Shown here one piece after another: positions 19,655 through 29,453 of a DNA stretch of 64,000 nucleotides. Made by a program: the position numbers and the translations under genes. Position 1 is the stretch's first letter, and each line of letters opens with the position of its first letter. The notes under the pieces are model-generated. The model had not been told where the DNA came from and made no database searches. It saw nothing but the letters and a program-made list of their open reading frames with translations. Origin of the DNA: Bacteroidota bacterium (GTDB taxonomy: Bacteria > Bacteroidota > Bacteroidia > Palsa-965); NCBI GenBank assembly GCA_013298545.1, contig JAAFIA010000003.1, positions 48,847-112,846 on the forward strand, in the 5' to 3' direction.

Positions 19655-20686
19655 ATGATACACTACCAAATAGGCAACTTGTTAGACAGCGAAGCAGAAG
19701 CTTTGGTCAACACCGTCAATACCCTCGGAGTAATGGGCAAAGGTATTGCCTTGCAGTTTAAAAACCTGTTTCCTAACAATTTCAAATTGTATTACAATGC
19801 TTGCAAAAATAAAGAAGTGCAGGTAGGTAAACTTTTTGTTACTGAAGAAACCTTGTTGACAGGTAAAAAAATCATCATAAATTTTCCTACAAAAACCAAT
19901 TGGCGTTTACCCTCCGAATATCAATACATTGAAGTTGGTTTGACCGAATTAGTGAAAGTTATCGAAGAGAAAAAAATAAAATCAATTGCTATTCCTCCAT
20001 TGGGTTCGGGCAACGGCGGGCTTGATTGGAACAAAGTCAAACAGATATTGGAAAAACATCTAACGAATGTAGATTGTGATATTTGGATATATGAACCTAG
20101 TGTTGCTATGCAAGAGATTCTAAAAAAAGAACGTGTAAAGTTGACTCCTGCAAGGGCCATGTTATTATCAGTTTTGTATGAATTAGTTCGTAATGGCGAA
20201 TTTGTATCGGAATTTTCTTCTGAAAAAATCGCTTACTTCTTGCAACGATTTGGTGCAAAAGACACATTCAAATTAGAGTTTCAGCCTAATTTTTATGGGC
20301 CTTATTCAGGTAAAGTAAAACACGTTTTATATTACTTAAACGGTAGTTATATCATGGGTTATAGTGCTAAAGACAAAAAGCCATTTGAAGAATTGGGCTT
20401 AATTCCTGATGCCGAATTAGAAGTAAATGCTTTTTTAGATAGTCCAGAAAATTCAAGCTATAAAAGTATCGTAGAAAAAACCAAATCGTTCTTAACCGGA
20501 TTTTATTCCCCTTTTGGTTTAGAGCTACTCTCTACAATCGACTTTATAATTTCTGAAAAGAAAGTCTATTCACAAGAAGATATCGCTCAGGAACTAGAAA
20601 ACTGGAGCGACAGAAAGAAAACGCTATTTAATAATCCAAAATTTATCAAAATAGCAATTGAAAATTTGCATTCATACCTGAATTAA
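19655..20686 (+). CDS. darG: DarG-type macrodomain antitoxin with C-terminal DarT-neutralising domain
   Basis: MIHYQIGNLLDSEAEALVNTVNTLGVMGKGIALQFK; IAIPPLGSGNGGLDW macrodomain motifs; separated from darT by 3 nt. Confidence 0.93.
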   Translation: MIHYQIGNLLDSEAEALVNTVNTLGVMGKGIALQFKNLFPNNFKLYYNACKNKEVQVGKLFVTEETLLTGKKIIINFPTKTNWRLPSEYQYIEVGLTELVKVIEEKKIKSIAIPPLGSGNGGLDWNKVKQILEKHLTNVDCDIWIYEPSVAMQEILKKERVKLTPARAMLLSVLYELVRNGEFVSEFSSEKIAYFLQRFGAKDTFKLEFQPNFYGPYSGKVKHVLYYLNGSYIMGYSAKDKKPFEELGLIPDAELEVNAFLDSPENSSYKSIVEKTKSFLTGFYSPFGLELLSTIDFIISEKKVYSQEDIAQELENWSDRKKTLFNNPKFIKIAIENLHSYLN

Positions 20687-20835
20687 AAGAAGAGATATAA
20701 TTCCATTTGTTTCCCGTGATTCTACCGAAAAGCCATTTCTAATCGCTTTTCGCGGCTGTTTTCTTATCATTTCTGCTGCTTTTTCTGCCATTTCCGGCAG
20801 TAAAAACGTACTTTTGTTACTCCAGAAATTTCTTT

Positions 20836-21924
20836 ATGGCTAAAACAGCACTCATTACCGGAGTAACGGGTCAAGACGGAGCTTATCTTGCAGAACTATT
20901 GCTTTCAAAAGGCTATCATGTACATGGTGTAAAACGCCGCAGTTCGATGTTCAATACACAGCGGATTGATCATTTGTACAAAGATCAACACGATGCGCAG
21001 GTGCGTTTCAAATTGCATTATGGCGACCTGACGGATTCGACTAATTTGATTCGCATCATTCAAGAAGTTCAACCGGACGAGATTTATAATTTGGCGGCAC
21101 AATCACATGTGAAAGTTTCGTTTGAAACTCCAGAATATACGGCCAACGCTGATGCGATTGGTACCTTGCGTTTGCTCGAAGCGATTCGCATTCTCAACTT
21201 GACAGAAAAGACGCGTTTTTATCAAGCTTCTACTTCAGAGTTGTATGGCTTGGTTCAAGCTGTTCCGCAAAATGAAGAAACGCCTTTTTATCCACGTAGT
21301 CCGTATGGCGTTGCTAAATTATACGCTTACTGGATTACCAAAAATTACCGCGAAGCGTATGGTATTTATGCGTGTAATGGAATTTTATTCAATCACGAAA
21401 GTCCTATTCGTGGCGAAACATTTGTAACGCGAAAAATTACACGCGCAGCAGCAAAAATAAAACTCGGTCTTCAAGATAAATTATACTTAGGCAATCTGGA
21501 TGCAGAACGCGATTGGGGCCATGCACGCGATTACGTGGAAGGCATGTGGTTGATGATGCAACAAGAAAAGCCTGACGATTATGTATTGGCCACCGGCATT
21601 AAAATTACCGTTCGTCAGTTTGTCGATTGGGCTTTTGCCGAAGTGGGAATCACACTTTCTTGGAAAGGCGAAGGCATTGATGAGAAAGGCTACGATGCGT
21701 CAACTGGAAATTCGCTTGTTGAAATTGATCCGCGTTATTTCCGCCCAACTGAAGTTGATTTGCTCGTTGGCGATGCGTCGAAAGCTGAAAAAAATCTGGG
21801 CTGGAAACCGAAATTAAGTGTTGCTGAGTTGGTCAAAGAAATGGTCCAATCGGATTTGCGTTTGTTTGAAAAAGACAAGTACTTGCTCGATGGTGGCCAT
21901 GAAGTCAATCAGTTTCACGAATAA
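20836..21924 (+). CDS. gmd: GDP-mannose 4,6-dehydratase
   Basis: [44 protein letters not shown]. Confidence 0.97.
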   Translation: MAKTALITGVTGQDGAYLAELLLSKGYHVHGVKRRSSMFNTQRIDHLYKDQHDAQVRFKLHYGDLTDSTNLIRIIQEVQPDEIYNLAAQSHVKVSFETPEYTANADAIGTLRLLEAIRILNLTEKTRFYQASTSELYGLVQAVPQNEETPFYPRSPYGVAKLYAYWITKNYREAYGIYACNGILFNHESPIRGETFVTRKITRAAAKIKLGLQDKLYLGNLDAERDWGHARDYVEGMWLMMQQEKPDDYVLATGIKITVRQFVDWAFAEVGITLSWKGEGIDEKGYDASTGNSLVEIDPRYFRPTEVDLLVGDASKAEKNLGWKPKLSVAELVKEMVQSDLRLFEKDKYLLDGGHEVNQFHE

Positions 21925-22015
21925 CATGTCCATTCACCTTCCGCGTTTTGATGCGCAAAAAATAAAAAGCGACAAAGCTGTTAAAACAGCAACCGATTCG
22001 AGGAACACATTTCGT

Positions 22016-22966
22016 ATGGAAAAAAAATCACGTATTTATATTGCTGGGCATCGAGGCATGGTGGGTTCTGCTATTCTGCGAAACTTAACAGCACGTGGCT
22101 TTACCGAATTTATAACACGCACCTCGAAAGAACTTGACTTACGTTCGCAACAACAGGTGCACGATTTTTTCGCGCAAGAAAAACCAGATTACGTTTTTCT
22201 TGCAGCAGCCAAAGTGGGCGGCATTCACGCCAACAATACATACCGCGCCGAATTTTTGTATGACAATTTGATGATTCAAAACAATGTGATTGATGCCGCT
22301 CATAAAAATGGCGTGCAGAAATTATTGTTCCTTGGATCAACATGTATTTATCCGAAACTTGCACCACAACCATTAAACGAATCGTATTTGCTTACTGGCG
22401 AACTAGAACCGACCAACGAGCCGTATGCAATTGCAAAAATTGCGGGCATCAAAATGTGTGATGCGTATCGTGCTCAATACGGAAGTCATTTCATTTCGTG
22501 CATGCCCACCAATCTGTATGGCCCAAACGACAATTACGATTTAAACAATTCGCATGTGCTGCCGGCTTTGCTACGCAAATTTCATGTAGCCAAAGCAACA
22601 AATGCTCCCACCGTTGAAGTTTGGGGATCGGGCACGCCCTTGCGCGAATTTCTGCATGTGGACGATATGGCCGATGCTTGCGTGCATTTGATGTTGCATT
22701 GGGATCAGGCTGGCTTCGTGAATGTTGGAACAGGCAGCGAAATCAGTATTCGTGGTTTGGCCGAATTGATTGCAAGCGTTGTGGGTTTCACAGGCGAATT
22801 GAAATTCGATGCATCTAAGCCAGACGGAACGCCACGCAAACTTACCGATGTTTCCTTGTTGCATAGTTTGAACTGGAAACACAAAATTGAGTTGGAACAA
22901 GGTATTCGCGCAGTTTACCAAGAAGTCAAATCGCTCTTTGATGAACAAATGAAGAGCTTGGCATAA
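22016..22966 (+). CDS. fcl: GDP-L-fucose synthase
   Basis: [83 protein letters not shown]. Confidence 0.96.
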   Translation: MEKKSRIYIAGHRGMVGSAILRNLTARGFTEFITRTSKELDLRSQQQVHDFFAQEKPDYVFLAAAKVGGIHANNTYRAEFLYDNLMIQNNVIDAAHKNGVQKLLFLGSTCIYPKLAPQPLNESYLLTGELEPTNEPYAIAKIAGIKMCDAYRAQYGSHFISCMPTNLYGPNDNYDLNNSHVLPALLRKFHVAKATNAPTVEVWGSGTPLREFLHVDDMADACVHLMLHWDQAGFVNVGTGSEISIRGLAELIASVVGFTGELKFDASKPDGTPRKLTDVSLLHSLNWKHKIELEQGIRAVYQEVKSLFDEQMKSLA

Positions 22967-23075
22967 TAGCACAATTCCAAAGTACAATTTTTAGCTTTCT
23001 AAGTTCAATTGCGAAGTTTCAACGTACCGATTCAACATTCAACCGTAGATTACGCGAACAAATAAAACAAATACT

Positions 23076-24836
23076 ATGCGTCAGCATCTTTTGAAATGTG
23101 TTTTATTTTTTTCTTTTTGCTTGACGCTTGTTGTACATGCGCAGCAGGGTGTATTGCCCTTGAATCGGTCGTGGATGATGGAGAGTGAAGCGCATTATGT
23201 ACAGGGAAAAGGATTTTTATTGTCGCCCAATTTATTGATGTACGAAGCCGATACGGTTCTTCGTGCATTATATATTCCAGCCGATTCGATTCGCAAATAC
23301 GAAAACGATCAAACGGGTGCTTTGCAAATGGCATACGGCATGACGACCTCCATGCGGCCTTGGTTGGAGAATGGCCACCCGTTACGTCAAAACGGCACGT
23401 ATTACAACGCATCGGACAGACGCAACGAAACGGTTGGTGGTTTTGGAAACTGGGTGCGTAATTACCACACCCATAAAAGTTTTTTGCAAGTAGAACGCGA
23501 ACCACAAGGCGATGAACCGCTTTTCCGTTTGTACATTGATCCGTTGTTGAATTTACAAGCAGGTAAACTTGCTGGCGATACGTCTTCGGAGCGTTTGTAT
23601 GTGAATACGCGCGGGGTGCAAGCGCGGGGCGATATTGGAACAAAAATTTCGTTTGAAACGTCGTTCTTAGAAAATCAAGCTTTTTTTCCGGCTTACCTTG
23701 ATTCGTTTGCAATAGAACAATTGGTTGTTCCGGGCGCTGGTCGTTGGAAAACATTTAAACGCACAGGATACGATTACGCTTCGGCTTCTGGACAATTGAC
23801 GTATGCACCTTCGCGTTTTTTCTCGGCGCAAATCGGGCATGGGAAATTAGTTGTTGGCGATGGTTACCGTTCGCTCTTGCTTTCTGACAATAGCATGAAT
23901 TATCCGTTTGCGCGTTTCACGACGCGTTTTGGAAATTTTCAGTACACGAATATCTATGCGTCGCTGATGAATTTAATTCCGGGTGGTACGCAAACGCCTG
24001 TTGGTACCGAGCGTTTGTTTCAGAAAAAAATTGCGGCGTTTCAACATTTGGCGTGGCGGCCTGTTCGCGCGTTGGAGATTTCGTTCTTTCAAGGAATCAT
24101 GTGGGGACATACAAACGATCGCAACCAACAACAGTTTGGATTTAATTATTTCAATCCGTTGATTTTTTCAGCACTTCCGGTTTATGGCTTGCACAACGAA
24201 CGCAATTTTTTGATTGGTTTTAATTTACGTGCCGATTTGTTCCGTTGCTTAACGCTTTATGCGCAAGGCATGATGGATGAAAAAGGAAGCGGCGGCGCGA
24301 TGCGCAATAAAACGGGCTATCAGTTGGGCGCACGCTATTTCAATATGTTTGGTGTAAAACATTTACACGCGCAAGTGGAATACAATGCGGTTCGTCCATA
24401 CGCGTACCAGGCGAGCGATTCGTTGCAGGCGTGGACGCATTACAACCAACCGCTAGCGCATCCGCTGGGTGCAAATTTTACGGAGTTGGTTGGTTTTTTA
24501 AATTACCGCTGGAAGGCTATTTTTCTGGAAGCACGTTTCAGCACGGCAACGGTGGGCCGCGATTCGTCGGGCGTAAATTGGGGAAGCAACACCTTTCTTT
24601 CTGATCAAACTGCGACGCTTGGTTTTGAGGCGGATGGGAATAAACTAGGGCAAGGTGTGAGCAACACCATTACGACATTGGATGTGCATGTAGGCTATAC
24701 GATTTCGTACGCATCGAATCTAAATATTGTACTTGGTTATACGACGCGCGAAAATTCGGCCAAATTAGCGCCGCCAATGAAGATGGTTTATTTTTCGTTG
24801 CGAACTTCGCTGAGTAATTTTTACACGGATTTTTAA
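23076..24836 (+). CDS. Wzi/RemB-like outer-membrane beta-barrel protein (capsule assembly type)
   Basis: Signal peptide; SAQIGHGKLVVGDGYRSLLLSD; paralogous to 25973..27571. Confidence 0.65.
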   Translation: MRQHLLKCVLFFSFCLTLVVHAQQGVLPLNRSWMMESEAHYVQGKGFLLSPNLLMYEADTVLRALYIPADSIRKYENDQTGALQMAYGMTTSMRPWLENGHPLRQNGTYYNASDRRNETVGGFGNWVRNYHTHKSFLQVEREPQGDEPLFRLYIDPLLNLQAGKLAGDTSSERLYVNTRGVQARGDIGTKISFETSFLENQAFFPAYLDSFAIEQLVVPGAGRWKTFKRTGYDYASASGQLTYAPSRFFSAQIGHGKLVVGDGYRSLLLSDNSMNYPFARFTTRFGNFQYTNIYASLMNLIPGGTQTPVGTERLFQKKIAAFQHLAWRPVRALEISFFQGIMWGHTNDRNQQQFGFNYFNPLIFSALPVYGLHNERNFLIGFNLRADLFRCLTLYAQGMMDEKGSGGAMRNKTGYQLGARYFNMFGVKHLHAQVEYNAVRPYAYQASDSLQAWTHYNQPLAHPLGANFTELVGFLNYRWKAIFLEARFSTATVGRDSSGVNWGSNTFLSDQTATLGFEADGNKLGQGVSNTITTLDVHVGYTISYASNLNIVLGYTTRENSAKLAPPMKMVYFSLRTSLSNFYTDF

Positions 24837-24854
24837 ACGCAAGACAACAAGCGC

Positions 24855-25976
24855 ATGACGCATCTCCTACTCGCTCTGCTGACCTCGTTTTTTGTGGTTT
24901 TGATGGCCACGCCGTCGCTTATTAAAGTGGCCTTTTTGAAACGTTTGTTTGACGAACCGAATGAAGCACGAAAGTTGCACAAGCGTGTTGTGCCAACCAT
25001 TGGCGGCATCATCATTTTTGCGGCTACGATTTTTGCTTTTTCGTTGTGGTTTCCAGCGGGGCTTGATCCTTACGAAAAACTAAAACTTGGGGTGAAAGAT
25101 TTTCAATTTGTGTTGGCCACATTGATTCTGCTTTTTTTCGTGGGTGTAAAAGATGATATCATTGGAACGGCTCCGATTAAAAAATTAGCGGCGCATGTTG
25201 TGGTTGGGATGATTTTGGTGTTGATGGCGGAGATGCGCATTCGTGGCTTGCACGGCTTGTTTGGTGTGGATTCCATTCCGCTTTGGGCCAGTATTTTTCT
25301 TTCGCTGTTTACCTATATCGTTATTGTAAATGCGTTTAATTTGATTGACGGTGTGGATGGGCTTGCTGCGGGTGTTGGCTTAATTGCATCGCTTATTTTT
25401 GGCACCTTGTTTATGCTTGGTGGCGATTTGGTGATGGGGTTGTTGGGCTATTCGTTGGGTGGTGCGTTGGCGGCGTTTCTTGTTTTCAATTTTTCGCCTG
25501 CTCGAATTTTCATGGGCGATTCAGGATCGCTTTCCATTGGGTTGATTATTTGTATTCTGGCCATTCGTTTTGTAGAATTTAAGCCTGCGTCAGAATGCCC
25601 GTTGATTCTTCAGAAATTATTTACCCCTGTTACAACAATGGCGCTTCTGGCCTATCCACTTACAGATACCTTGCGTGTATTTATTTACCGCGCCATGAAA
25701 GGTGTTTCGCCGCTTTCTGCGGATCGCAATCACTTGCACCATTTTTTGATTGACTCTGGATTTTCGCACCGCACAACGGTAATTTCTATTTACATCGCAA
25801 CATTGTTTGTCTTTGGTGTTGCGTTTGCTTGCCGAAATTTACCGACCACTGCTGGCTTTTTCATTACGGGTGGTACGGTAATTTTCCTAATGCTATTGCC
25901 GATTTTTATTCGCAGAAATTACCGCAAAAAAAATCCTATCGTTTCTTCTCCTGTTTCACCAAACGAATCTGAGTGA
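24855..25976 (+). CDS. Polyprenyl-phosphate GlcNAc-1-phosphate transferase (WecA/MraY family)
   Basis: HKRVVPTIGGIIIF; NAFNLIDGVDGLAAG; FNFSPARIFMGDSGSL; DRNHLHHFLIDSG. Confidence 0.92.
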   Translation: MTHLLLALLTSFFVVLMATPSLIKVAFLKRLFDEPNEARKLHKRVVPTIGGIIIFAATIFAFSLWFPAGLDPYEKLKLGVKDFQFVLATLILLFFVGVKDDIIGTAPIKKLAAHVVVGMILVLMAEMRIRGLHGLFGVDSIPLWASIFLSLFTYIVIVNAFNLIDGVDGLAAGVGLIASLIFGTLFMLGGDLVMGLLGYSLGGALAAFLVFNFSPARIFMGDSGSLSIGLIICILAIRFVEFKPASECPLILQKLFTPVTTMALLAYPLTDTLRVFIYRAMKGVSPLSADRNHLHHFLIDSGFSHRTTVISIYIATLFVFGVAFACRNLPTTAGFFITGGTVIFLMLLPIFIRRNYRKKNPIVSSPVSPNESE

Positions 25977-27571
25977 TGCAAAATTTTCGCCTTTGTATAT
26001 GCTTATTGCCCTTTGTGTTTTGCGGTTCTACTTCTGCACAACTGAATCAGTTGTTGCCGCCTGACCATCAGACACAGATTGAGTTCATGTTGAATAATGC
26101 GCAGGCGCATACAGCCATTCGGCCATTTCGCGACAATCAGTTGAATGGCTTGACGTATCAGAAAGATTCGGCAACCGATGTGAAATTATTTATTCCAGCA
26201 GCATCCATGTCGAATACGTATCGCATGCAATCTGACTCGGCAATGTTGCAGGCACAAAAAAGCAATTCGGTTGATTTGCGTCCGCTGCTTGATTTGAGTG
26301 GTGGTTATGATTTGATGGGAAAAAAGCCGTTGTGGTCTGCTGTTGGTGGAATTGATGTGCGGATGAATTTTAGGACAAAACTGGCGGTGGAGTTTCGTGC
26401 GTTGGGTGGCTCATCAACCCTTCCGGCATTTCTCGATTCGGTGGCTTTGCAAACGAAATTGAGTCCAATTTTTGGCGATCGTATTTATGGTGGCAACGAG
26501 GTTTGGAAATGGCAACATGCTTCGGGTTATGTTTCGTGGTCGCCACGCAAAATTTTTAATTTACAAGCAGGCCGCGATAAACATTTCTGGGGCGATGGTT
26601 ACCGCTCCATGTTTTTGTCTGATTTTGCTGCACCGTATTTATACATCAAACAAAGCACTACGATTTGGCATTTGCAGTACACAAGTATGGTGGCGAATTT
26701 CAAAGACTACACGCTTTCGTCGCAATTCAGCAGCCAGTTCCGCAACAAATATGGTTCGTTTCATTACATTGATTGGAACGCAACAAAGTGGTTAAACATT
26801 GGTGTTTTTGAAGCGGTGATGTGGCAAGGCAGCGACAATAACCGTTACCGCGGCCTTGATCCAAACTATTTAAATCCGTTGATTTTTTTCCGCCCCGTGG
26901 AATATAGTTTAGGATCGTCAGACAATGCGTTTTTAGGATTTGCCACACGCATTCGTTTGAACAAGAATAATCAGTTGTATGGACAATTGATGTTAGACGA
27001 ATTTTTCTTGAAAGAGATTCGTGCGCGTCGCGGTTGGTGGGCCAATAAACAAGGTGGCCAGTTTGGCTGGAAGAGTTTTAATTTGTTTCATGTCCCTAAT
27101 TTGAATTTACAAGCAGAACTTAATATTGCGCGTCCGTATATGTATGCGCATAGCAGCGCGCAGCAGAACTATGGCCATGCGGGTCGCGCGTTGGCGCATC
27201 CGCTCGGTGGAAATTTCATGGAAGCGGTTGGTATTTTATCGTGGCAATCGTCGAAAATATTTCTGCGTGGAAAAATTACGGCGGCACAATTGGGTTTAGA
27301 TACGGCCGGAATAAATTATGGCGGCAATATCTTTCAATCGTACATCATTCGTCCGCAAGAATACAACAACAGCATTGGCCAAGGATTAGCCACAAATCTA
27401 GTAACCGCAGAATTTTCAGTAACTACGCGTCCATTCAAACACCTGCCCTTTTTACGTGTTGAATTACAAGCGGGCGCGCGTTATTTGAAAAACGATTTAT
27501 ACAGCCGCAAAGATGCTTATGTGAGTTTGGGCATTCGCTCTTCGCTTTGGAATGTATATCGCGATTTTTAA
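25973..27571 (+). CDS. Wzi/RemB-like outer-membrane beta-barrel protein
   Basis: LQAGRDKHFWGDGYRSMFLSD; NARPYMYAHSS..HPLGGNFMEAVGIL; start overlaps stop of preceding gene (ATGA). Confidence 0.65.
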   Translation: MMQNFRLCICLLPFVFCGSTSAQLNQLLPPDHQTQIEFMLNNAQAHTAIRPFRDNQLNGLTYQKDSATDVKLFIPAASMSNTYRMQSDSAMLQAQKSNSVDLRPLLDLSGGYDLMGKKPLWSAVGGIDVRMNFRTKLAVEFRALGGSSTLPAFLDSVALQTKLSPIFGDRIYGGNEVWKWQHASGYVSWSPRKIFNLQAGRDKHFWGDGYRSMFLSDFAAPYLYIKQSTTIWHLQYTSMVANFKDYTLSSQFSSQFRNKYGSFHYIDWNATKWLNIGVFEAVMWQGSDNNRYRGLDPNYLNPLIFFRPVEYSLGSSDNAFLGFATRIRLNKNNQLYGQLMLDEFFLKEIRARRGWWANKQGGQFGWKSFNLFHVPNLNLQAELNIARPYMYAHSSAQQNYGHAGRALAHPLGGNFMEAVGILSWQSSKIFLRGKITAAQLGLDTAGINYGGNIFQSYIIRPQEYNNSIGQGLATNLVTAEFSVTTRPFKHLPFLRVELQAGARYLKNDLYSRKDAYVSLGIRSSLWNVYRDF

Positions 27572-27586
27572 TTTGCGATTTTTATT

Positions 27587-29392
27587 TCATTGCCCATTGT
27601 CTAGACTTGCTAGTGCTTCTTTTGCTTTCGTCTCGACTATCGTTAGTCCTTTGGCTTGGGCTTTCTCCTTGATATTAGAAAATACTGCCCGTGCGCGATC
27701 CAATTCCATTGCATGATTTTCACCCTTTTCTTTTTTCAAATTTTCCAAGGTGTTCTTCATGATGACCAATCCGATTTCTTCGGCCTTTTTCAAATCATCG
27801 ACCAAGCAGTATCCTTCAAATAAATAGTAACAAGAGGAATTATACGCCCAATTTTTATTTGGAAATGCAACTTCGCATTTTTCAAGAATTGCTTTGGCTT
27901 TGCTTTGATCTTTCTCGGCAAAAGCACGCACATACTGACTGGCTTGAAAGCGGTACGATTCAACTAGCCGTTGTCCAAAATAACGATCGTTAGATGTGGT
28001 ATCAATCGTACTGTATGCCTTAAATTCTTCCCAAGACGCATCGAGATTGAATTGTCCAAAAGTACCTGAAAGCGAATTGTCTGTACGTTCTTTCGCCAAC
28101 TCAAACATACTGAAATAAAAATGTGTTTGCGTTAGGTCATCGGAATTGAAAGCCAAAGCACCGCAGTATTGCGAAAAACACACCGGATGTTTTCCAATGT
28201 TCGATAGCATCAAGTCAATCATAGCAAGATCGCCAAGATAGAGAATCGAATTTTTAAGCGACAACGATTTTCTTCCCGCGAGTGTATCGTTGAAAAATTG
28301 TTGCGGAATCTGAATGTGCTTTTGGTTGATTCTTGCCAATTTATCGGCTGGTTCTAGTTGCATTCGTGCAATAAAATCTTCCCAGCTCAATTCCTCAAAT
28401 TGTCCCCCGCTGTTTTCAACTAAAACATAAGACAGGTCTTTATACACTTCTTTTTTGATGGTAAATGAAACGCCTTTTGCACGAATAGATTCTATATAGG
28501 ACGGTAAATTGAGTAAACTCTGATTCACAACATGTACATCTTTACGCACACCTTCGACTTGTTGTAAATACCATACCGGATACGTGTCGTTATCGCCAAA
28601 CGAAATGAAGACCGCATCTTTTGGGCATGCGTTGAGTGTGTTTCTAAACACACTTAGAACGAGTGGGTCGTATAATTTTTCGTTGAGGTATTTTTTTGCC
28701 AAGTCGTCTCTGCCGGCTTGATTCAAATCGTACCAAGCAGCCATTTTTGTATTGCCATATTTGGTATGAATGCCACCAACGAGTACTTCATAATTTGGAT
28801 TTTGTTTTTCTAATCGGCCATAAGCGTCAATCGACTTGTCCATGTTCTCCATGTACAATTTCAAGCGTTCATCCAACGATCCATTTTTTTGATCTGGTAA
28901 TTGATCGCCCATACGCGCGTCGAGAAAACCGTTTGCGTAATGTTCGTATGCACGTGCGAGGGCTTCGAGTGTTGTATCGTCGCTGCTTCCTTCAAAATCA
29001 GCAATTACATCTTTGGCCCAAGCCGTATAACCGAAGTATGGAACGCGATCGGCAATATCTGACTGGAATTTTTGTGCGAAATACGATCGTGTATTTCTTC
29101 CTTGTGGTACGAGTTTGATTGGGATATGCGTTTTCTTTTCTGCACCCCAACAGCATTCTTCTTTCACAACACGTGTGCTGCCATCTTTATTGCTTTCGCA
29201 TTGTTGCACATACCAACCATCTTTCTTTTTAGCCAGGTTGTAATATGTTTTTCCATCTCGAGTATCGAAATCGTAATGCTCATCGAGATAGACTGCGAGG
29301 TCATGCGCTTTAATAAAAGTGGTTCGTTTGTTTGATGTGCATGACATCAACAAACCCATCAAAACCGGAAGAAGGAGGAGGATACGTTTCAT
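27587..29392 (-). CDS. Lipoprotein resembling the soluble C-terminal part of DUF2723-family proteins
   Basis: Lipobox LLMSC; VFISFGDNDTYPVWYLQQVEGVRKDVHVVNQSLLNLPSYI; no multi-TM N-terminal region. Confidence 0.6.
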   Translation of the reverse strand: MKRILLLLPVLMGLLMSCTSNKRTTFIKAHDLAVYLDEHYDFDTRDGKTYYNLAKKKDGWYVQQCESNKDGSTRVVKEECCWGAEKKTHIPIKLVPQGRNTRSYFAQKFQSDIADRVPYFGYTAWAKDVIADFEGSSDDTTLEALARAYEHYANGFLDARMGDQLPDQKNGSLDERLKLYMENMDKSIDAYGRLEKQNPNYEVLVGGIHTKYGNTKMAAWYDLNQAGRDDLAKKYLNEKLYDPLVLSVFRNTLNACPKDAVFISFGDNDTYPVWYLQQVEGVRKDVHVVNQSLLNLPSYIESIRAKGVSFTIKKEVYKDLSYVLVENSGGQFEELSWEDFIARMQLEPADKLARINQKHIQIPQQFFNDTLAGRKSLSLKNSILYLGDLAMIDLMLSNIGKHPVCFSQYCGALAFNSDDLTQTHFYFSMFELAKERTDNSLSGTFGQFNLDASWEEFKAYSTIDTTSNDRYFGQRLVESYRFQASQYVRAFAEKDQSKAKAILEKCEVAFPNKNWAYNSSCYYLFEGYCLVDDLKKAEEIGLVIMKNTLENLKKEKGENHAMELDRARAVFSNIKEKAQAKGLTIVETKAKEALASLDNGQ

Positions 29393-29453
29393 GATGCAAT
29401 AGTACAAAATTGACTATTGCGTGGATGTTAATGTTCTTTAAAAAACGATAATG

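Noticed and set aside
21926-22015. N-terminally extended GDP-fucose synthase starting at the ATG right after gmd
   Set aside because: Frame is open, but the extension ([30 protein letters not shown]) lacks family similarity; the start at 22016 fits the Rossmann motif position.
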